Shown piece by piece: positions 30,283-37,224 of a DNA stretch of 44,598 nucleotides. Numbering within the stretch: position 1 is the stretch's first letter; each line of letters starts with the position of its first letter. The position numbers and the translations under genes were made by a program. Under the pieces are notes generated by a model, which was given only the letters and a program-made list of their open reading frames with translations, was not told the DNA's origin and ran no database searches. The stretch comes from Phycisphaerales bacterium (GTDB taxonomy: Bacteria; Planctomycetota; Phycisphaerae; Sedimentisphaerales; Anaerobacaceae): NCBI GenBank assembly GCA_020352215.1, contig CP070675.1, positions 3,986,197 to 4,030,794 on the forward strand, written 5' to 3'.

Positions 30283-31713
30283 CTACAAATTGAGCGGCGG
30301 CGGGCCAAGGGAACTCAGGGATGATAGGTATTGATCAAAGGTCCGATACTCTCCCTGACTCCCTTCCCAAACAAAACGCAAACCTTTGTCATGAACCAAC
30401 AATGGTTGGCGCACCTTACAGCCTACGCAGTTATCAAGGCGTATGACACCTTCTGTGAATCCTCTTACTTCCATGTCATTTTTCAATGCCGTAATTAGAG
30501 CAGATAGCCAAAGGCCTAAGAGCGTTCTGTAGTATCTGCAACGCATCATGTCAAGATCTTGGAGATTGTCAGACATTGAAAATGCATCACGTTGAGCCCC
30601 ACCTCTACATAAAGGCTTTGCGAAACATCCAGCACAGTGCCTCTCAGCATTTCGCACAAGATTCTGCGCCATACGCCTTACGTTGTCTGTGTCGATGCAT
30701 ATTGCATTGTCGCTCAATTCACCAAGTCGCAAGAAGCGAAATTTGGGATGTGTTGAGTCAACGATAGCATTCGTTGCGACAACTTGCCCATCTGGCAACA
30801 CATTAGCAAATGCCCATCTATGTGGTCTACCGAGACGAAGTTCTGAAAATGGTGCAGATACCAGCAGTATTCCCGAACGTTCAGCACGAGAAAGAAGTCT
30901 CAGGATTGCATTTGAGTAGTCGTTAACCTCAGGTTCCTTGCTCTTCTGTCTTATGGATCGGCCCACAGATGTATGAACGTGTTCCACCATAAGAGTGGCA
31001 TTGAGTTTGACTACAGATGAGAAGATATCATATAATTCGTTTAGATTGTCGCGTGTGACAGTCGTTCGAAGATTTAGTCCTCTGCCTCGGTGAACAATGG
31101 AATAAACTTTTTCTTCAACACTCCTTAATGATTTTCCACCGGAGATAAGCAATTTTTGACTATTCTGTGCATTTCGGCCGTCGTATGACAATTGATAATG
31201 TAAATTCTCAAAATTTAATAGTTCTTTAAGGATGTCATCCGAAAAGACTCCGTTCGTAGTCAAGACAAGCGTTGTCTTTTCGTACTTTTGTCCTTCAGAA
31301 CAAGCTGCGAAAAGGGCATGAGGATTCAGAGTTGGCTCGCCTCCCCACAGGTAGATCGTCAGATGTCCCTCGACTTGCCTTCGCAAAGACTGGACCGCGT
31401 TCCTAGCAACAGAGGGAGTCATTTCACAAGTTTGCCGGACCGGATAAACGAAGCAATAGGGGCACTTCATATTGCACTTTGCTGTAATAGTCAGACTGGA
31501 CAACTTGGCAGGGCCTCCAAAACTGGGAACTACGACATCATCAACTCGTTCGAATACACCATGCTCAAGCAGATCTCTGAACTCCAAAAGTGCTTTCCGC
31601 AGTGAATTGTCCAATACGACAAAACGTTTATTCTCAATGTCGTAGAAGTAGCTTCTCCCGTTCAGCTCGAGAGCGAGCCATCCTCCTTCTACTGTTATCT
31701 CATAACGTTCCAT
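30283..31713 (-). CDS. radical SAM/SPASM domain protein (putative maturase)
   Basis: A 476-aa iron-sulfur enzyme. ATG 31713 lies two bases after the stop of the RtcB-like gene, so the two are coupled. Residues 1-70 look like a small PqqD/RRE-like peptide-binding domain (YDIENKRFVVLDNSLRKALL). The radical SAM core starts at LTITAKCNMKCPYCF, giving the 4Fe-4S ligands Cys80, Cys84 and Cys87, then WGGEPTLNPHALF (the SAM-contacting GGE motif) and LVLTTNG. A C-terminal SPASM-type cluster region is seen as HCAGCFAKPLCRGG followed by RCRYY, and an extra CVGC pair lies nearer the end. The canonical CxGGC is CRGGA, so one ligand may come from elsewhere. SPASM radical SAM enzymes commonly modify ribosomal peptides. 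The substrate here is unknown; candidates are the short ORFs upstream. Confidence 0.88.
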   Translation of the reverse strand: MERYEITVEGGWLALELNGRSYFYDIENKRFVVLDNSLRKALLEFRDLLEHGVFERVDDVVVPSFGGPAKLSSLTITAKCNMKCPYCFVYPVRQTCEMTPSVARNAVQSLRRQVEGHLTIYLWGGEPTLNPHALFAACSEGQKYEKTTLVLTTNGVFSDDILKELLNFENLHYQLSYDGRNAQNSQKLLISGGKSLRSVEEKVYSIVHRGRGLNLRTTVTRDNLNELYDIFSSVVKLNATLMVEHVHTSVGRSIRQKSKEPEVNDYSNAILRLLSRAERSGILLVSAPFSELRLGRPHRWAFANVLPDGQVVATNAIVDSTHPKFRFLRLGELSDNAICIDTDNVRRMAQNLVRNAERHCAGCFAKPLCRGGAQRDAFSMSDNLQDLDMMRCRYYRTLLGLWLSALITALKNDMEVRGFTEGVIRLDNCVGCKVRQPLLVHDKGLRFVWEGSQGEYRTFDQYLSSLSSLGPPPLNL

Positions 31714-31715
31714 AC

Positions 31716-32933
31716 TCAATATGCAATATCTGCCCTTTGGATATTAATGAATGGAATGAGTCTTGCCACTAGTTGTAGATTCCCAACAGTTTCAGCATAA
31801 TACTTCACGAGCTGATAGGTCGCCGCCTCGCATAGATTCTTCATGCATGATGCTGGTTTGGTGTCCCAGAACACTGGAGGCTGTGACTTGAATGGTACTC
31901 TAATGAGACGCGTATCTGCTGTGAATTCCTGAGGTGTTCCATGTCCAACGAATCTTGCCTGGGCATCTTCTATAATACCTGACGGACTGAGCAAATAGGA
32001 TGACGTCTCTTGTGAGCCAGTTAGTAAGATGACGTGGGGTTCACAAAAAAATCTGTTGTCAGAATCTTGAAGGTCTTGAACACCTCTCCGATGCAAGAAT
32101 CCCCCTGATGTCACCTGGACACAGCTATGACAGACGTCTGATAAGGGTTGGACATTGTCAGGAGGAACTCGGTGGTGATTGATCAGAACGTCGAGTAAAA
32201 ATCCAGCAGCAGCAAGGCGACTTTTTCTGGCGAAATTGGATGCCATGATGCAGGCTGTAAACCTCTTTGCAAGCTCGTCATGAGCATACGAAGGTCCTTT
32301 TGGGCTCGAATCCCAGCTAGGGAAGACCCCACATAGTTGCTGAAGTATATAATACATGATCGGAGCTCCACTATGTAGGATTATGACAAAGTCGCCGATG
32401 CACGTATCGTGAGATAACATCTTGTTAACTTCAATCACACGTCTAATTTCAAGGAAATGCCCAATGAAAAGTGCATATGTTGCTCGAATTGCTTCTTGCA
32501 GAGGTTTCATATAGAATATGTCTTTGTAAGCCAAAGGATCAGTTCCAGTCATGCTGCAGGAATCAGAGAAGGCGGTTTCATAAGTCAAAGAGCTCGCAAG
32601 AATGTCTCTACTTGGTGCATACAATCCAGCAGTAACAGTGAAGTCATGTATGACCTTCTTCCAGTCAAGGGAGTCAGCATCCTTGAGACGCGCCAAGTAG
32701 AATCCGCAACCACAGTCGGGAACGGCATCCAAATACAAATAGGGAGGGGTGCTCTCAAAACAGAGGCCAGTTGATATACCGAGAGGGGACTTCGAGGCTT
32801 CGGCAGAAGCGAAAACAGTTCTCTGTTGAATGTGAGGGCGACGAGCCAGTGCATGAAGGGACTGCCAAACCGTGCGATGCACTTCGCCAACGACATTTGG
32901 ATCACCTAGATGGACTACTCGAGACTTTACCAT
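31716..32933 (-). CDS. divergent RtcB-like protein with conserved metal site
   Basis: A 405-aa protein that aligns by motif order with RtcB, the Mn2+/GTP RNA ligase that joins 2',3'-cyclic-phosphate or 3'-phosphate ends to 5'-OH. ATG 32933 has AAGGTGG five bases upstream; the frame is slightly open beyond it. Matches to RtcB landmarks are Asp73-x-x-Cys76-Gly (PDCGCGF; RtcB DxxCG), His159 in GHFLEI (RtcB GNHFLEI), His187 in LHSGAP (RtcB HSGSRG), SNFARKSR (RtcB ANYAxxNR), His269 in DVCHSC (RtcB DVSHN), HRRG (RtcB HRKG), LLTGSQETSSYLL (RtcB IPGSMGTxSY) and His331-Gly (RtcB nucleophile in HGAGR). All metal ligands and the nucleophile are kept, but GNH is GH without Asn, and the Arg residues after HSG and HG are missing. 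It overlaps the 32902 gene by 32 bases. Its activity may have changed from RNA ligation. Confidence 0.72.
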   Translation of the reverse strand: MVKSRVVHLGDPNVVGEVHRTVWQSLHALARRPHIQQRTVFASAEASKSPLGISTGLCFESTPPYLYLDAVPDCGCGFYLARLKDADSLDWKKVIHDFTVTAGLYAPSRDILASSLTYETAFSDSCSMTGTDPLAYKDIFYMKPLQEAIRATYALFIGHFLEIRRVIEVNKMLSHDTCIGDFVIILHSGAPIMYYILQQLCGVFPSWDSSPKGPSYAHDELAKRFTACIMASNFARKSRLAAAGFLLDVLINHHRVPPDNVQPLSDVCHSCVQVTSGGFLHRRGVQDLQDSDNRFFCEPHVILLTGSQETSSYLLSPSGIIEDAQARFVGHGTPQEFTADTRLIRVPFKSQPPVFWDTKPASCMKNLCEAATYQLVKYYAETVGNLQLVARLIPFINIQRADIAY

Positions 32934-33285
32934 TAGAACCACCTTCTAATCTAGCCCGGATTGCAGATTGAAGTGTTACTGGCATATCTTCCAGGGGACA
33001 TAGTGACTGGCCGTGAGGAAAAAACGTGAGAAGCATATCCGCAAGGTCATTCACATAGTTGTGAAGCTGCATTCGGCATTGAAGCCTCGCCGCCGTTGCC
33101 TCATCGTACAGCAGTTCTTGGATGGCGAGCCTCCTGAAACGCTCCTCCATAGTCTTGAGCGTTGCAACGCGGATTAAGAGTTCACACGATCTAACATTTT
33201 GAAGAGTGGCTCGCTCATGCTCTATGTCAGCGAGCAGATGCGCTTCAGAACCCACAAAAGCATTCGTGTGGGAAAATTTTGACAT
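32902..33285 (-). CDS. 127-aa helical protein of unknown function in the RtcB-like/radical SAM operon
   Basis: A 127-aa protein with a GGAG site seven bases before ATG 33285. It is mostly helical and charged (EAHLLADIEHERATLQNVRS, TMEERFRRLAIQELLYDEAT, RMQLHNYVNDLADMLLTFFP), with a Ser/Gly-rich tail. It has no signal peptide or membrane segment, and I recognise no family. Its end overlaps the RtcB-like gene by 32 bases, so it is translated in the same operon. It could be a partner or adaptor of the enzymes, or the substrate protein itself. The coding region is AT-richer than the window average, like the rest of the operon. Confidence 0.65.
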   Translation of the reverse strand: MSKFSHTNAFVGSEAHLLADIEHERATLQNVRSCELLIRVATLKTMEERFRRLAIQELLYDEATAARLQCRMQLHNYVNDLADMLLTFFPHGQSLCPLEDMPVTLQSAIRARLEGGSNGKVSSSPSR

Positions 33286-33506
33286 AGATAACTCCGTTGT
33301 GCCAATTGTGTTGTTTCTCGGCTCACTTTGAGAGGGCCAGAACTCTCACCTTCAGGTGACAGTTTCAGCTTGACGCGTTTATGCTCGAAGCACGAGTTAC
33401 TGCCATGGCGGCCATCAGGTCTTTCGGATCCACCTAGATAGACGGGAGAGCAGTTTAATGTAGCCGCGGTCCCTGTCACTTTTTTTGTCGGCGCGTTGGT
33501 TGCCAT
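33222..33506 (-). CDS. candidate 94-aa first gene of the operon (possible substrate peptide)
   Basis: A frame beginning MATNAPTKKVTGTAATLNCS, continuing through GGSERPDGRHGSNSCFEHKR and LSPEGESSG, and ending inside the 32902 gene (64-base overlap). A GGAGG lies only three bases before this ATG; a longer start at 33560 is possible. It contains four Cys and no signal peptide. It overlaps the other short frame (33415-33585) by 92 bases in a different phase, so at most one of the two need be real. Position just upstream of a SPASM maturase operon is the main reason to list it. Confidence 0.3.
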   Translation of the reverse strand: MATNAPTKKVTGTAATLNCSPVYLGGSERPDGRHGSNSCFEHKRVKLKLSPEGESSGPLKVSRETTQLAQRSYLCQNFPTRMLLWVLKRICSLT

Positions 33507-33585
33507 GTTCCTCCATTTTCCTATTTGATTCGGGTTGGGTCTTAGGATCTTCATCTTCAATTTCCCGCATTATGGTGTAAGTCAT
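33415..33585 (-). CDS. candidate 56-aa leader/peptide ORF of the operon
   Basis: A 56-codon frame with the best ribosome-binding site of the operon (AAGGAGG at 33596-33602, ten bases before the ATG). It starts MTYTIMREIEDEDPKTQPES, is acidic in the first half and strongly basic in the second (DKKSDRDRGYIKLLSRLSRW). An acidic leader with a basic tail would fit a RiPP precursor or a short regulatory protein, but no family is recognised and there is no Cys. A further ATG lies three codons upstream. Confidence 0.35.
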   Translation of the reverse strand: MTYTIMREIEDEDPKTQPESNRKMEEHGNQRADKKSDRDRGYIKLLSRLSRWIRKT

Positions 33586-33816
33586 TTTGGTCATGCCTCC
33601 TTCTTTCTTCTTAGAATAGAGTGAATCTTCTACCGCTTAAAGGCGGTGACTTCCGTCAACGATTAAAGTAGGTTAGGTCGGCTAAGAATGTTTATATGGT
33701 TCCGTATTGAGAAGCCACACAACACTGGTCTTGCAGCACAAGAACCCAGCAAGTAAATCGTGATTAAGCCCGCACCTACCCGCCCGGTCGAGACAGGTAG
33801 TTGTGACGCACAGGTC

Positions 33817-34035
33817 TTATTTGATTCCTATCGCATACCGCAATGTATCAAACGGAGTCACTTCCTGTACGGAACCATCGAGACAAACGGTATTGCTTAC
33901 GCCGCCACTTAGACCGTCCCTGGCCATGGCAGAGTAGATCTTACGCATGCCTGCTCTATGGTATTCGCCAAAGACATCGGTATACGGCGGAGGATCGTCG
34001 AGATTGAATCCTCTCGTAGGAACGGTTCGACGCAT
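33817..34035 (-). pseudogene. C-terminal fragment of a pseudopilin-like (H-X9-DG) protein
   Basis: A 72-codon frame with AAGGAG eight bases before ATG 34035. The sequence TRGFNLDDPPPYTDVFGEYH and GGVSNTVCLDGSVQEVTPFD resembles the C-terminal portion of the type II pseudopilin-like proteins abundant in planctomycetes, in which a Gly-rich loop leads into a hydrophobic strand and DG/DW-S-V. The N-terminal prepilin helix and most of the body are absent. It is either a truncated remnant that happens to keep a usable start, or a very short product. The His of the H-X9-DG motif is not seen. Confidence 0.5.
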
Positions 34036-34246
34036 ATCAGAACTCCTTACCCGCGATTCCCCATATGCGCTTCACAGAACATCTCCTGAAGACCTCAAGT
34101 CTCAGAATATCAGATCTCGTTGAGATTGCAAGAGTTTTCTGGCGGAACCAGCAAGCTTTCCCGCAAAAAAAAGCCCAAAAACTCGAGCATGTATGTCGAG
34201 ATGCCGCCATCAACCGCAAGAGCTGAGAACTATTGGGACAAATACC
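34036..34246. other. intergenic region, unassigned
   Basis: No gene or clear promoter was found between the pseudopilin fragment and the end of the 34247 gene. An A8 run (34168-34175 region) is the only notable feature. Confidence 0.3.
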
Positions 34247-36745
34247 TTAGGGCATAAAGAGCTGAGTGCCGGCTGATATGGTTGGCTGCCACCATAGGGA
34301 ACGCCAATACGCTCGGTCGGTCGCGTACACGTCGATCGGGGCATCTTCGGGCAAGTCGGCCGGCAAGATGCCGTACCGTTTCATCTCGCGGACGTAGCTC
34401 GGCGTGGGACGAAAGCCCGGCATGTCGAACCGCTTGATTTGTTTGAGCCGCTTTTTGCCGTCTCGACACATTGCGAGGATCTTCTGATAGTCCGGGTCGT
34501 TTGTGTCGGTAAAAACCGTCACGGACTCGCCGAAACGCCCGTTCTGGTCTCGTTGCTTACAGAGGCCATAACCTCCGGCGTCGGCGGCCATCGGCGCCAG
34601 CAGGATCAGTGATTTCTCGGGACGCGAGAGATTGAACATAAGGTGCCGCGACAATCGTATGCGGATGTCGTTGAAGTCGGGGTTCGACAGCACGAGTTCC
34701 AGATTGTCGGACAGATACTGCGGCATTGGCAGTGAGCTGTCGTGACAGCCCGTGCAGCGTCTGCGAATGGCTTCGGCCGCTGCCACCGAGCTGGGCCATT
34801 GGCGGTCGCTCGTCTCAAGGACGCTCTTGGGAAAGCCCCCGATCATGCCCGTGCCCAGCGCCGCATACGTGCCCGGATACGGGGCTGCCGACTCGATCCA
34901 GTAGCGGATCATGTCCTGTTCGTGTCGTGTGAGTTTGGCATCGTAGTGGCTGCCGTCGAGCATCTTCATCAATGGACTGGCCGAGGTGCCGACCGAGCGC
35001 GGAGGCAGGTTGGTCACCAGGCGATCGCGTCCGTCGGAAAACAATCCTCGGGCGGTGAGCGTGTAGTAGCTGTGGGAGAAGATCGGCCCGTGATCGCCGC
35101 TGAGGATGACACCGCCACTCCGCTGATCGTAGTCGTGACATTCCACGCAGTACTTGTCCAGGATCGGTTGGATATCGCGCGGATAATCGAATACATCCGG
35201 GATGCCTGCGAGTGGCATGATCTGACTGGGTGGTTCCTTGAGAGCCTGCAGCCGGCCGGCCGACGACGAGGACGACGCCTTTTGGCGCTGCTCGTGGCAG
35301 CCGACACAACTTGTTGTCTCGCCCGGCATGACGGTCAGGAAGCTGTGCATCCGTTTTACGGAATTATCATTTTCATCCAGAGCGACGAAGAACAGGCTCC
35401 GCATGGCGGGCAGCTCCATGTAGGCGGACCCGTCCGGCTTGACCGGGACCGTACCCAGGATGCGCTCCAGCGTGTAGGTCCCGCCGAAGCTCATGGGTGG
35501 CATCTTGCCGCTGTAATTGATCGGCTTAGGCAGGGATTCCAGCACGAGGAGCTTTTTGATCTCGCCTCGCCTGACGCCCTCCATTCGCCGTCCGGCGTAT
35601 ACGTCCTGCAGAATCAGCCGCCCCGTTGCCCGTCGCGGATCGCTACGCTGTGGAATCACCGGCTCTCGCGGCCGAGCTCTCAAGGGACGAGGCTCGTGAC
35701 ACTCGACGTCGGCCCGGGCGAGCTCTGCAGGCAAGCTGTAGATTTCCCGTGTTTCGCCTCGTCTATTCATCAGAAGCAGTTGCGGCCCCCGAGCCACCAA
35801 GAAACAGTCCCCCGAGAGCGGATAGGGGTCGCGGAAATCCTCTTTTCTTGTGATCTGGCGAGCTGCTGCCACGGCGTCCGGCCCCGCTTTGGGCGTCACG
35901 ATCGTAATGGCCCCCTCATGTTCCTTACGGCCGTGCCCGGGGGAGAATACCGCCACAACCTCGTTGTTGCTGCCGGGAATCGGCTTGGCGTCAATCATCA
36001 GTGTTCCGGGGTGAAGGTTCCCGTAGTAGACCATCTGACCGGTGCCATCCGGGTTCGCCGTCCAGAGATGGTGGAACGCAACACGGCTGCGGTCAACATA
36101 CTCCCAGCGTTCATATATCACGCGGCCGTCCGGTAGCGGCCAAGGCGTGTTGTCATGCTCAATGTTGGCAGAAACCGGCCGGATGTTCGTTCCGTCACCG
36201 TTGCAGGTATACAAAATCGCCACTTGGCTGTACCAACAGGGAACCCAGCGATCACCGCGGCTGGAACAGAACATGATCTGTCCACTGGGCAGGTAAGTCG
36301 GCTCAATATCATCGTACGGCCCCGAGGTGAGCTGCCTGAGCCCGCCGCCGTTGATATTCATTTCGTAGAGATGGAAATAATCCGTGCCCCCCGTTCGATA
36401 GGAAAACAGAATTTTGTCACAATCGTAGTGGACCTGGGGGTCGCGAATCGAGCCTTCGGGATCATCGAGCAATAATGTGACTTTCCCGCTGACGAGATTC
36501 AGCTTGCACAAAGCACCCTTGGCCCTGTAGGTCTTTTCGTTTTCATCGTGGGCATAGTAGCCGAAGTTCTCATACCAGTGGCCGCCTGTGCCGGGCTGCC
36601 GTTGAGCGAAAATAATCTCTTCGACGCCGATCTTGGCCGATATCACCCCCTCGCAGGCTGGCCCCATTGCAGCGAGAAGCAGAATGACCGTTGCCCTGAG
36701 GCAAGCACTTGCAGCACGCGCTTGTTGAAATACTTCTTCGATCAT
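34247..36745 (-). CDS. HzsA-like exported protein, second copy (PD40 propeller, three c-haem motifs)
   Basis: An 832-aa paralogue of the 21717 protein with the same plan. A short signal region (ACLRATVILLLAAMGPAC) precedes a PD40/TolB propeller (SIRDPQVHYDCDKILFSYRT, GPYDDIEPTYLPSGQIMFCS, LPDGRVIYERWEYVDRS). The middle domain is ERILGTVPVKPDGSAYMELP. Three CxxCH motifs are Cys480-Cys483-His484 (CVGCH), Cys533-Cys536-His537 (CVECH) and Cys664-Cys667-His668 (CTGCH). The final segments MPGFRPTPSYVREMKRYGIL and DVYATDRAYWRSLWW match MPGFKPNRQYVREMKRFGVL and DVFETDQRYWKLFW in the paralogue. ATG 36745 has no Shine-Dalgarno sequence but lies six bases after a -10 box, so the mRNA may be leaderless. 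Function is unknown; a periplasmic redox or binding role is inferred from haem sites. Confidence 0.85.
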   Translation of the reverse strand: MIEEVFQQARAASACLRATVILLLAAMGPACEGVISAKIGVEEIIFAQRQPGTGGHWYENFGYYAHDENEKTYRAKGALCKLNLVSGKVTLLLDDPEGSIRDPQVHYDCDKILFSYRTGGTDYFHLYEMNINGGGLRQLTSGPYDDIEPTYLPSGQIMFCSSRGDRWVPCWYSQVAILYTCNGDGTNIRPVSANIEHDNTPWPLPDGRVIYERWEYVDRSRVAFHHLWTANPDGTGQMVYYGNLHPGTLMIDAKPIPGSNNEVVAVFSPGHGRKEHEGAITIVTPKAGPDAVAAARQITRKEDFRDPYPLSGDCFLVARGPQLLLMNRRGETREIYSLPAELARADVECHEPRPLRARPREPVIPQRSDPRRATGRLILQDVYAGRRMEGVRRGEIKKLLVLESLPKPINYSGKMPPMSFGGTYTLERILGTVPVKPDGSAYMELPAMRSLFFVALDENDNSVKRMHSFLTVMPGETTSCVGCHEQRQKASSSSSAGRLQALKEPPSQIMPLAGIPDVFDYPRDIQPILDKYCVECHDYDQRSGGVILSGDHGPIFSHSYYTLTARGLFSDGRDRLVTNLPPRSVGTSASPLMKMLDGSHYDAKLTRHEQDMIRYWIESAAPYPGTYAALGTGMIGGFPKSVLETSDRQWPSSVAAAEAIRRRCTGCHDSSLPMPQYLSDNLELVLSNPDFNDIRIRLSRHLMFNLSRPEKSLILLAPMAADAGGYGLCKQRDQNGRFGESVTVFTDTNDPDYQKILAMCRDGKKRLKQIKRFDMPGFRPTPSYVREMKRYGILPADLPEDAPIDVYATDRAYWRSLWWQPTISAGTQLFMP

Positions 36746-36751
36746 ACTGAC

Positions 36752-36780
36752 ATGATAGCATATAATGCTTGTGATGTTAA
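36752..36780 (-). promoter_or_regulatory. promoter for a probably leaderless transcript of the 34247 gene
   Basis: On the minus strand TTAACA (36780-36775), a 17-base spacer, and TATCAT (36757-36752) end only six bases before the ATG at 36745, so transcription should begin at or next to the start codon. A small AGCAT-TAT-ATGCT palindrome lies in the spacer. Confidence 0.5.
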
Positions 36781-37025
36781 TGGTTTGTATTCGTACTTCG
36801 GCACGAGTGATAAGAAAACAGAAAGCGAAGGGAAGCATTGGGTGGGCCTGCCGATCGCGGCGGCGAGTGTGCCTGAGGTGGAGCAGGGGGACTCAAGCGG
36901 CATTTTCATATCATGGTCATGACCGTATGTTCCACAAGACACGCCTTTCATTTATCCAACGTCTGTTGAGAAAATGGCGCATTTGCCTTTTCCGCTTTTC
37001 TGCAAGACTGACGCCACTGTTTTCT
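36781..37025. other. intergenic region between divergent genes, nothing recognised
   Basis: No gene or clear structure was found in this upstream part of the gap between the HzsA-like gene and the DUF1080 gene. Confidence 0.3.
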
Positions 37026-37053
37026 TGCTATCCAAGGCGAATCCAATATACTT
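37026..37053 (+). promoter_or_regulatory. possible promoter for the DUF1080 gene
   Basis: TTGCTA (37026-37031), a 16-base spacer and TATACT (37048-37053) lie 171 bases before the ATG at 37225. Confidence 0.35.
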
Positions 37054-37224
37054 GCGTGTGAGAGTTTCGTGTAGGGAAGGCCGTTGGGTTTTTGGTCAAA
37101 TAACATCGCATCGTGGCCAACTTACGGAGTTCCGCTAACATATTGGCTTTCGGTTTAGCAGAGATAAGAGGATCAAGGGCAACAAATGAGATTAACAAGG
37201 GAAGTACCCGGAAAGGAGCGAAAA

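Noticed and set aside
33632..33647. ACCGC-TTAAAG-GCGGT hairpin in the leader of the radical SAM/RtcB-like operon
   Set aside because: Only five base pairs; no riboswitch or attenuator pattern could be built around it.
34742..36136. 464-codon plus-strand open frame
   Set aside because: Antisense to the HzsA-like gene, which has intact haem motifs and a paralogue; the frame has shadow-type composition.
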